DNA from: Clostridiales bacterium
GTDB lineage: Bacteria > Bacillota > Clostridia > Lachnospirales > Lachnospiraceae
Direction of reading: 5' to 3'
Assembly (NCBI GenBank): GCA_029007845.1
Contig: JAQXIP010000038.1
Location: 1 to 55,898, forward strand
DNA length: 55,898 bases
The position numbers and the translations under genes are program-made. Of the stretch, positions 43,763 through 50,282 are shown in pieces (positions within the stretch are counted from its first letter, which is position 1; each line of letters starts with the position of its first letter). The notes under the pieces were generated by a model. It saw only the letters and a program-made list of their open reading frames with translations. It ran no database searches and was not told where the DNA came from.

Positions 43763-46700
43763 ATGAAGAAAAAACGAAAGAAAGCAGCAGCCAGCTTCCT
43801 AAGTGTATTCGTCGCATTTTCCATGATAATCGGTATAATCAGTGGACAGATGCCGATGCTTGTGAAAGCGGCGGAGGGTGATCTTGCGACCATAACGGTA
43901 AGTTTTCAGAATGCTTCGGATGCAACAGAGGGTTTGGTACAAATTTGCAATGAAAGCGGTCAGTGGGGAGAATATTCAAGCACTGAAAGTGGCATGCAGG
44001 CTAAGGCAGTTAGGATTGTGCCAAATCAGGGATATCGTATTGACTGGACAGCAACGAATTTGGGGATTGGCACTGGTAGCTCAATTGCAGTCATAGGCGA
44101 CAATGAAATTCAAACAAAACTTGTCAGTGATACGGGGTATGTATTGGAAGCTGGTCAATCCTATCAGCTTACTGGCGTTGAATTTGCAGAGGATAATCCC
44201 GGTGGCGGTGATAACCCGGATCCGCCGGAACCGGGGATCAGTGAAAATTTTACTGTAAAAGTTGGTGAAATTACCGTATATCAGGCAATTGCAGCTGAGG
44301 GTGAGAAAATTACTGTTCCAGATGATGCCCCATATGAAGTGGAAGAAACTAGGGATGGTATTGCAATTAAGCCTAAGAAGGGAACAGATGTAAATCATGA
44401 TCCGGAGCAAAGCATCGAGAGTAAAACAAGCATTACTCTGGATCCTATTGTGGTTACAGGATCTGGAAAAGTGGAGGTGCATGCAGGACTTAATTATACA
44501 CCGGATGGTGTAACAGATGGTTCCCATATAGAAGAGGATGTGCCGATTATAATTAGTGCTTCTGATACAGGTTATTCCTTTGAAGCTACAGGTGATGCAG
44601 AGTTTTCTATTTGCTGGGGTGGTTCCCGTTCTACGGCGACACTTCTTGGAGGTGTCAAGGCAAGAGGATTCTCTGTAACGGATTTAAAAACACTGACTGT
44701 TGGAACAAGCGCTAATCCGGTAAAAGAGGCATTTTGTGCTCCATTAAGAGAAAGTGGTGGAGGACGTGTTATATATGAGAGCAGTTATGTAGAATTTAAT
44801 CAGGCAAAAACCAATATTTATGCTGAAAAGGCCTTTACGAACTATAATCAGGTTCGGGCGTGGGACGAGGCAGATGTAACGGTGAATTTGTCAGGGGGTG
44901 CACCAACTATGTTTGACAATGTGTCTTCCATGCAGGTGCAAACCGGTGGTAAGTTTGATCTTACTTCAACCAGTGAGATTACAGTTCCGAATACGGTTCA
45001 GGCAGGATATTATACAGAGATTGGCCAAATTCTTAAAATTGAAAATGATGGAAGATTTCAGGATAAAGTCAATCTTGTTACCTGTGAAAAAGGTGATCAT
45101 TCTGATGCAAGTGGACGTTATATCTATACCGTAAGCGAGGATAAGAAGAATATTGTTTTAACGTCTACAACAAAAACACTCTGGGCGCTTGGTTACAGCT
45201 TCCTGCCTGATAGTGGTGATCAGTATGTAAAAAATGGTCATTTCGAGATTAGTGCCGGAAGCGGACTTGTTCGCGAAGACACGACAAAGGGCGGCGAGTA
45301 CTGGTTTGAAGCCGGCACGAAGGTAACATTTAAGCTGGTTCCAGATACAGGATACCGGTATAAGGAAGATACGTTCAAGTTTAACGGTAGTGCCAGTGCG
45401 GAGATTGTAACACCGACCGAAGAACCAGGTGTGTATATCTTTACCATGCAGGACAACCCGATTCATGTTTCTTGTGAATTTGAAAAGGCAGAGGATGAGA
45501 TCGTAGCGGAATCTGATGCAGTAAAGGCTGCAGATATTAATGTTCCGGATGGAGTGATTAATGGAGTAGCTAAGTTTGGTGTTAAGAGTACAGAGCTTAC
45601 ACCTGAAAAAGAAGCGGAATTTACTGTAGCAGCAAGTGACGGGGCAGAAAATGATATGGTATTAGGTGCTGCGCTTGACCTGTCCATGAATCAGGTAATT
45701 GATAAGATTGGTACAGCAGGGTCTTGGGTAACACCAGTCACAGAATTGAATAAACCTATGACAGTTATTTTGGGTCTTGAATCGTCTCTTGGAGGATATG
45801 AAGATTACAGAGTTGTGCGTCAACATGGTGATAAGATTGAGTCATTGGTTACCCAGTATGATGCAAATACAAACAGTATTATATTTGAAACAGATAAATA
45901 CTCAACTTATGCCATTACATATAAGAAGAAAGGCGGCTCCTCAGGCGGTTCAACGGGTGGTTCAACCGGAGGCTCAACCAGCGGTTCAACGGGTGGTTCA
46001 ACCGGTGGCTCAACCAGCGGCGGTTCCACAGGCAGCTCAACCGGTAACACCACAACTGAAACCAAGCCGGACGGAACCAAGACAGAGACAACAATCGAAA
46101 CCAGACCGGATGGAACCAAGACAGAGACGATTGTTGAAACCGCAAAGGATGGTTCTGTAAAGACAACCGAGAACGTTACCAATGCAGACGGTTCTTCTAC
46201 GAAAACAGAGAAAGAGACCGTGACAAATGCCAAGGGCAAAGAGGTTGCGGTTACCATAACTACCCAGAAGGATGCTAATGGGAACGTAACCGGAATTACA
46301 GAGAATTCCATCATTGAAAAAATTACAGGAAGTGCATCAGCTACAATCAGCGTAGAGAAGAATGCAGCAGGTGATATTACAAGCGCCCAGGCAGAAGTGA
46401 GTAAGAAGGGGGCAGACACCAAATCCGGTGTAAAAGCAACACTTTCAGGTTCTGTAGTATCTCAGGTTACAGAAGCAGCGGGTACGGATTCTGTTGAAAT
46501 CGTAATGACCGTTACTACAGGTAAGAAAGAGTACATTGTTAAGGCAGATGCCCAGGATATTACCACAGGCAAAAAGCTGAAGGTTATGGCAATTGATGAG
46601 AAAACTGGTAATTATGTTCTGGTAAATGCCAAGACTTATACAGTAAGTAATACAGGCAATGTCAAGGTGATACTGCCGGAGGGTGCAACCTATCAGTTGA

Positions 46701-46996
46701 TGGACACAGTAAAAGCAGCTTCAATTGAGAAAGAGATTCTTTCAACCGTTAAGGTTATGAATACTTCTGCAACAGTGGAAAAGGGCAAGAAGACAAAGCT
46801 TCAAATGAGCAGCAAGCTGGATATGGATAACGTTGCTAAAATCACTTATTCTACCAGCAAGAAGTCCGTTGCGGCAGTAAGCAAGAGCGGTACGGTAACA
46901 GCTAAGAAGGAGGGAACCGTTACCATCAATGCAACAGTTTGCTTGAAAAACGGAAAGACCAAGACAGTAAAAATGAAGGTAAAAGTAAGTAATTAG
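43763..46996 (+). CDS. Large secreted surface protein with Gly-Ser-Thr linker and C-terminal Big_2-like domain
   Basis: A 1077-residue protein. A long signal peptide (about 1-36) ends at VKAAEG. Then come several beta-rich stretches: about 38-145, a GGGDNPDPPEP linker around 150, about 160-500, and a Bacterial-repeat-like module GTKVTFKLVPDTGYRYK around 520. Residues about 725-755 are a Gly-Ser-Thr linker, followed by PDGTKTET repeats. The C-terminal 80 residues look like a Big_2 Ig-like domain (KITYSTSKKSVAAVSKSGTVTAKKEGTVTINA). No LPxTG, S-layer or choline-binding motif is seen, so the mode of attachment is unclear. Role in adhesion is inference. A terminator follows directly. Confidence 0.8.
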   Translation: MKKKRKKAAASFLSVFVAFSMIIGIISGQMPMLVKAAEGDLATITVSFQNASDATEGLVQICNESGQWGEYSSTESGMQAKAVRIVPNQGYRIDWTATNLGIGTGSSIAVIGDNEIQTKLVSDTGYVLEAGQSYQLTGVEFAEDNPGGGDNPDPPEPGISENFTVKVGEITVYQAIAAEGEKITVPDDAPYEVEETRDGIAIKPKKGTDVNHDPEQSIESKTSITLDPIVVTGSGKVEVHAGLNYTPDGVTDGSHIEEDVPIIISASDTGYSFEATGDAEFSICWGGSRSTATLLGGVKARGFSVTDLKTLTVGTSANPVKEAFCAPLRESGGGRVIYESSYVEFNQAKTNIYAEKAFTNYNQVRAWDEADVTVNLSGGAPTMFDNVSSMQVQTGGKFDLTSTSEITVPNTVQAGYYTEIGQILKIENDGRFQDKVNLVTCEKGDHSDASGRYIYTVSEDKKNIVLTSTTKTLWALGYSFLPDSGDQYVKNGHFEISAGSGLVREDTTKGGEYWFEAGTKVTFKLVPDTGYRYKEDTFKFNGSASAEIVTPTEEPGVYIFTMQDNPIHVSCEFEKAEDEIVAESDAVKAADINVPDGVINGVAKFGVKSTELTPEKEAEFTVAASDGAENDMVLGAALDLSMNQVIDKIGTAGSWVTPVTELNKPMTVILGLESSLGGYEDYRVVRQHGDKIESLVTQYDANTNSIIFETDKYSTYAITYKKKGGSSGGSTGGSTGGSTSGSTGGSTGGSTSGGSTGSSTGNTTTETKPDGTKTETTIETRPDGTKTETIVETAKDGSVKTTENVTNADGSSTKTEKETVTNAKGKEVAVTITTQKDANGNVTGITENSIIEKITGSASATISVEKNAAGDITSAQAEVSKKGADTKSGVKATLSGSVVSQVTEAAGTDSVEIVMTVTTGKKEYIVKADAQDITTGKKLKVMAIDEKTGNYVLVNAKTYTVSNTGNVKVILPEGATYQLMDTVKAASIEKEILSTVKVMNTSATVEKGKKTKLQMSSKLDMDNVAKITYSTSKKSVAAVSKSGTVTAKKEGTVTINATVCLKNGKTKTVKMKVKVSN
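45947..46018 (+). repeat. 36-base direct repeat (two units) inside the surface protein gene
   Basis: Units 45947-45982 and 45983-46018 differ at one base only. They encode the Gly-Ser-Thr linker and are made of shorter GGTTCAAC-type subrepeats, so unit number can change by slippage or recombination while staying in frame. Confidence 0.9.
46058..46135 (+). repeat. 39-base direct repeat (two units) inside the surface protein gene
   Basis: Units 46058-46096 and 46097-46135 encode the 13-residue motif ETKPDGTKTETTI and its variant ETRPDGTKTETIV. A third, degenerate unit (ETAKDGSVKTTE) follows. Confidence 0.88.
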
Positions 46997-47036
46997 ACAA
47001 AGGTAAGGCGTTGCTACCGTTTAGCAGCGCCTTTGT
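46997..47036 (+). terminator. Terminator of the secreted-protein operon
   Basis: ACAAAGG..GGCGTTGCTA (46997-47016) pairs with TAGCAGCGCC-TTTGT (47022-47036) with a bulge. It lacks a long T-run but is a strong stem directly after the stop. The palindromic repeat begins at its end. Confidence 0.7.
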
Positions 47037-47251
47037 AACAGTTCAGCCGTAACGGGCGCACAGCCGCTGAAAGCATGCATAATATCAGGTATCATGAAAT
47101 ACCCGCTTTCGCTCCGTTGAACACGTAGCGGTACTAAGGTTTTGCAAAAAAACGCAAAACCAAGTGCCGGCGTGTTCAAAGGGATATTTCATGGTACCTG
47201 ATATTCTGCGTGCTTTCTCCGGCTGTGCGCTCCCCACGGCTGAACTGTTAC
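47035..47251. repeat. Palindromic intergenic repeat, complete copy 2
   Basis: Nested inverted repeats: outermost GTAACAGTTCAGCCGT (47035-47050) with ACGGCTGAACTGTTAC (47236-47251), exact over 16 bases; next GCGCACAGCCG (47056-47066) with CGGCTGTGCGC (47220-47230), exact; then the arm 47073-47101 with about 47185-47213, three mismatches; then GAACACG/CGTGTTC; then the core GGTTTTGC/GCAAAACC. The inner 140 bases differ from copy 1 at only a handful of positions, plus one extra A in the core loop. An open frame from 47164 arises only from the element and is not a gene. Confidence 0.9.
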
Positions 47252-47362
47252 GCGCCTTTTCGATATTTGTGGAAATGATATTTACAAATAGGGAAAAAGT
47301 ACGTAAAATAAATATAGATAACTCAAACTTCTCACACCCGAATCAGACGGAATGCCTGACGT

Positions 47363-47381
47363 GTAGCGGGACTAAGGTTTT
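47363..47381 (+). repeat. Fragment of the palindromic repeat core
   Basis: This 19-base stretch matches the core of the two full copies (50-68 and 47125-47143) at 18 positions (GTAGCGG-ACTAAGGTTTT). It lies in the leader just before the polyphosphate kinase gene and is followed by an A-rich run and the ribosome binding site. It is a likely remnant of a third insertion, or a shared functional core. The remaining gap 47252-47362 shows nothing else. Confidence 0.5.
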
Positions 47382-47407
47382 TTATACAAAAAAGGAGCGT
47401 GATGTCA

Positions 47408-48898
47408 ATGCTGGAAAAAATTGATTTGACGAAAAAATGTTCGAAACAGGAATTCCGGGAGGCGATGAAGCAGTTAGAGCCTCAGTTTGCCAAATTGCAG
47501 AGGGAATGCCAGAAAAAGAAGATCCCGATTATGATTGTGTTTGAGGGATGGGGAGCTGCCGGAAAGGGAACCTTGATCAACCAGCTGATTCATCCCCTTG
47601 ATCCAAGGGGATTCCAGGTTTTTTCTACCCAGCGGGAATCGGAAGAGGAACGGCTTCGCCCGTTTATGTGGCGTTTCTGGACGAAGATTCCTCCAAAAGG
47701 TAAAATGCATGTATTTGACCGGAGCTGGTACCAGAAAGTAATCTTAGAGCAGGTAGATGGTTCCTTAAACCACATGGATGTCACCAATGCCTATAATGAG
47801 ATTGTGAATTTTGAACAGAATCTTACGGTAGATGGGACATTGATTATTAAGTTCTTTCTGCATATATCCAAGGAAGAGCAGAAGAAACGGTTTGATAAAC
47901 TGGAATCATCCAAAGAGACTTCCTGGCGGGTGACGAAAAAGGACTGGAGCAACCATAAACATTATAAAGAAATCCTGCCCATCATGGATGATATGATGCT
48001 CCACACAGATACGGATTTTGCACCATGGACCATAGTGGAGGCGAATGATAACCAGTATGCCCTGGTTAAAGTAATGTCCCATGTAATCCGATGTATGCAA
48101 GAAGCACTGGGGAAAGAAAGTATTCTGGAAAATAAGAAAATAGAATGGACGGAACCAGGGAACATCAACCTGAAAAACGGCGCGCTGGCAGCGGTTGATT
48201 TATCAAAGAAGCTGACGAAGACAGAATACAAAAAACGTTTGAAGGAGCTTCAGGATAAGATTCGTACCATGCACAGTGAAATGTACCGGGAGAGAGTACC
48301 GGTTGTGCTGGCATTTGAAGGCTGGGATGCTGGTGGAAAAGGTGGTGCCATAAAGCGAATTACAGAATGTATGGATCCCCGGGGATACGAGGTGATTCCC
48401 ACCGCATCCCCGAATGCTGTGGAGCGGGAATATCATTATCTGTGGCGGTTCTGGAGAAAGATGCCGAAAGCAGGTCATATGGCGATCTTCGACCGTACCT
48501 GGTATGGCAGGGTTATGGTAGAGAGGATTGAAGGTTTCTGTACGGAAGCGGAGTGGAAGCGCGCTTACAATGAGATCAATAAAATGGAGCAGAATCTGGT
48601 AAATGCAGGATGCGTGGTGATAAAATTCTGGATGCATATTGATAAGGATGAGCAGAAACGCCGCTTTGAGGAACGCCAGCAGAATCCGGAGAAACAGTGG
48701 AAGATTACAGAAGAGGACTGGCGTAACCGGGAAAAATGGGATCAGTACGAGGAAGCGGTGGATGAAATGCTTGTCCGCACTTCTACGGCAAATGCACCTT
48801 GGATTATCGTGGAAGGAAACGATAAACTGTACGCCCGGATTAAGGTTTTGGAAACAGTGGTGGATGCCCTGGAGAAAGCGTTGAAACGGAAATCATGA
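47408..48898 (+). CDS. Two-domain polyphosphate kinase 2 (polyphosphate:AMP phosphotransferase type)
   Basis: A 496-residue protein with two PPK2 domains. Domain 1 (about 12-235): Walker A FEGWGAAGKGT, DPRGFQVFSTQ, RFWTKIPPKG, FDRSWY. Domain 2 (about 270-495): FEGWDAGGKGGAIKR, DPRGYEVIPTASP, WRFWRKMPKAGHMAIFDRTWYGRVMVERIEGF. Fused PPK2 proteins (class II) transfer phosphate from polyphosphate to AMP, making ADP; in known cases the C-terminal domain is the active one, and here too domain 2 keeps the fuller motif set. ATG 47408 is chosen with GGAG 10 bases ahead; GTG 47399 and ATG 47402 are alternatives. It stands alone, with the repeat fragment in its leader. Confidence 0.9.
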   Translation: MLEKIDLTKKCSKQEFREAMKQLEPQFAKLQRECQKKKIPIMIVFEGWGAAGKGTLINQLIHPLDPRGFQVFSTQRESEEERLRPFMWRFWTKIPPKGKMHVFDRSWYQKVILEQVDGSLNHMDVTNAYNEIVNFEQNLTVDGTLIIKFFLHISKEEQKKRFDKLESSKETSWRVTKKDWSNHKHYKEILPIMDDMMLHTDTDFAPWTIVEANDNQYALVKVMSHVIRCMQEALGKESILENKKIEWTEPGNINLKNGALAAVDLSKKLTKTEYKKRLKELQDKIRTMHSEMYRERVPVVLAFEGWDAGGKGGAIKRITECMDPRGYEVIPTASPNAVEREYHYLWRFWRKMPKAGHMAIFDRTWYGRVMVERIEGFCTEAEWKRAYNEINKMEQNLVNAGCVVIKFWMHIDKDEQKRRFEERQQNPEKQWKITEEDWRNREKWDQYEEAVDEMLVRTSTANAPWIIVEGNDKLYARIKVLETVVDALEKALKRKS

Positions 48899-48907
48899 AT
48901 TTTGTGG

Positions 48908-48936
48908 TTGCATTTACTGGAAAGATGTGTTAAAAT
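48908..48936 (+). promoter_or_regulatory. Promoter of the tRNA-Leu gene
   Basis: TTGCAT (48908-48913), 17-base spacer, TAAAAT (48931-48936), about 30 bases before the tRNA. Confidence 0.65.
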
Positions 48937-48967
48937 AACATTCGTCTTGAGTGATTAAGTAAGACAG

Positions 48968-49050
48968 GCGGATGTGGCGGAATGGCAGACGCAGCAGACT
49001 CAAAATCTGCCGGTGGTGACATCGTGCGGGTTCAAGTCCCGCCATCCGCA
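48968..49050 (+). tRNA. tRNA-Leu, anticodon CAA
   Basis: The acceptor stem is GCGGATG (48968-48974) with CATCCGC (49043-49049) and discriminator A. The anticodon stem GCAGA/TCTGC encloses the loop CTCAAAA, giving anticodon CAA (reads UUG). A long variable arm (CGGTGGTGACATCG) marks a class II tRNA, as expected for Leu. The T arm GCGGG-TTCAAGT-CCCGC is standard. The CCA end is not encoded. Confidence 0.96.
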
Positions 49051-49064
49051 TCATAAGAAGAAAG

Positions 49065-49109
49065 ATACAGCCAGTGCTTTTTGAAAAAAAGTTATGGCTG
49101 TATTTTTTA
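49065..49109 (+). terminator. Terminator after tRNA-Leu
   Basis: ATACAGCCA (49065-49073) pairs with TGGCTGTAT (49095-49103), followed by a T-run. Between here and the next promoter (49110-49230) I see no gene. Confidence 0.85.
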
Positions 49110-49230
49110 CAAGCAAAGCGGGATATTGATGCGGTGGCAGAAAAGAAAAGACCTTATTCAAACCGGATTTTAAGGGATCTGGACCTTTTGAAAAAGATCT
49201 TCCATATAACAAGATAAATTAGGAAATATC

Positions 49231-49259
49231 TTGAGTTTTATTTTTTGAAATGATATACT
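49231..49259 (+). promoter_or_regulatory. Promoter of the cyclophilin gene
   Basis: TTGAGT (49231-49236), 17-base spacer, TATACT (49254-49259), 35 bases before the start codon. Confidence 0.7.
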
Positions 49260-49294
49260 GAAACCGAATATTACTTACGGAGGTATATATAAAC

Positions 49295-49813
49295 ATGCAG
49301 AATCCAGTTGTTACAATTGAAATGGAAAACGGAGATATCATGAAGGCAGAATTATATCCGGAAGTGGCACCGAATACGGTTCGCAACTTTATTTCTCTTA
49401 TTCAGAAAGGGTTTTATGATGGTTTGATTTTTCACCGCGTCATCAATGGGTTTATGATTCAGGGCGGTTGTCCGGACGGAAATGGAATGGGTGGTCCCGG
49501 GTATTCGATTAAAGGTGAATTTAAAAGTAATGGCTTCAATAACCAGTTAAAGCATACAGCAGGAGTGCTTTCCATGGCTCGTTCCATGATGCCGGACTCT
49601 GCTGGTTCCCAGTTTTTTATTATGCATAAAAATGCACCACATCTGGACGGTGAGTATGCTGCATTTGGCAAAATCACAGAAGGTATGGATATCGTCGATA
49701 AAATTGCCACGGTAGACACGGATTACTCCGATCGTCCACTAACAAAACAGCAGATTAAGACGGTAACGGTTGATACATTTGGAGAGACTTATGAGGAGCC
49801 GGAAACCTGTTAG
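49295..49813 (+). CDS. Peptidyl-prolyl cis-trans isomerase, cyclophilin type
   Basis: A 172-residue cytosolic cyclophilin. NTVRNFISLIQKGFYDGLIF leads into FHRVINGFMIQGG, and SAGSQFFIMHKNAPHLDGEY holds the active-site residues; AAFGKITEGMDIVDKI follows. It speeds proline isomerisation during protein folding. No signal peptide. GGAGG is about 12 bases before ATG. It has its own promoter and terminator. Confidence 0.95.
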   Translation: MQNPVVTIEMENGDIMKAELYPEVAPNTVRNFISLIQKGFYDGLIFHRVINGFMIQGGCPDGNGMGGPGYSIKGEFKSNGFNNQLKHTAGVLSMARSMMPDSAGSQFFIMHKNAPHLDGEYAAFGKITEGMDIVDKIATVDTDYSDRPLTKQQIKTVTVDTFGETYEEPETC

Positions 49814-49855
49814 GAATCAGTTCTAATTTTATAATGAAAGAAAGTTTCAAAAATA

Positions 49856-49889
49856 AGCGGTAGGACGAAAGTTTTGCCGCTGTTTTTGT
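49856..49889 (+). terminator. Probable terminator after the cyclophilin gene
   Basis: AGCGG (49856-49860) pairs with CCGCT (49877-49881), followed by GTTTTTG. The stem is short with partial inner pairing. Confidence 0.55.
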
Positions 49890-49955
49890 CCCTTTTTTAT
49901 TTGCAAAAGATAGTGTATAATAAGTCGTACGATAGAAAGAAACGTGGGTGGTTAA

Positions 49956-50270
49956 ATGAACTGCGTAGAAGCACAAGGAATGGTAAGTGCCTTTATTGAA
50001 CAGAAAATGGATATCAAGACAAAAGAAGCATTTCTGGAACATGTGGATTCCTGCGAGGAATGCATGGAAGAACTGGAGATTCATTTTATTTTTTATACGG
50101 GTATGAAGCAATTAGACCAGGAAAAAACGTTTTCCGATGATTTTCATCTGGAACTGATGGATTTTTTGGAAAAGGAGCGGGAGAAAATAAGAAGACACCA
50201 TATTATAGTAGAATTGAAACGGGATTTGCTGGCGGCAGGGGCAATACTGACTATGCTGATCCTGACTTAG
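49956..50270 (+). CDS. Zinc-finger (zf-HC2/anti-sigma-like) membrane-anchored protein
   Basis: A 104-residue protein. The N-terminal 50 residues resemble an anti-sigma zinc finger: NCVEAQGMVSAFIEQ..., then HVDSCEEC with the HxxxCxxC ligands. The C terminus has one hydrophobic segment (LLAAGAILTMLIL) that would anchor it with the zinc domain in the cytosol. No sigma factor gene is adjacent in the window. polA starts 12 bases after its stop, so the two are probably co-transcribed. A TATAAT at 49916-49921 is the best promoter candidate, but its -35 is poor. Its target is unknown. Confidence 0.7.
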   Translation: MNCVEAQGMVSAFIEQKMDIKTKEAFLEHVDSCEECMEELEIHFIFYTGMKQLDQEKTFSDDFHLELMDFLEKEREKIRRHHIIVELKRDLLAAGAILTMLILT

Positions 50271-50282
50271 AAGGAGCGTAAC

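Noticed and set aside
45907-46422. Long minus-strand open frame rich in Pro, Val and Glu
   Set aside because: It is the reverse of the Gly-Ser-Thr and PDGTKTET repeats in the surface protein gene.
47164-47424. Open frame of 86 codons across the palindromic element
   Set aside because: It consists of repeat sequence, has no ribosome binding site, and overlaps the start of the polyphosphate kinase gene.
49113-49217. Short open stretch after the tRNA terminator (contains AEKKRPYSNRILRDLDL)
   Set aside because: The composition looks protein-like, but the only start is an internal GTG without ribosome binding site; at most a gene remnant.
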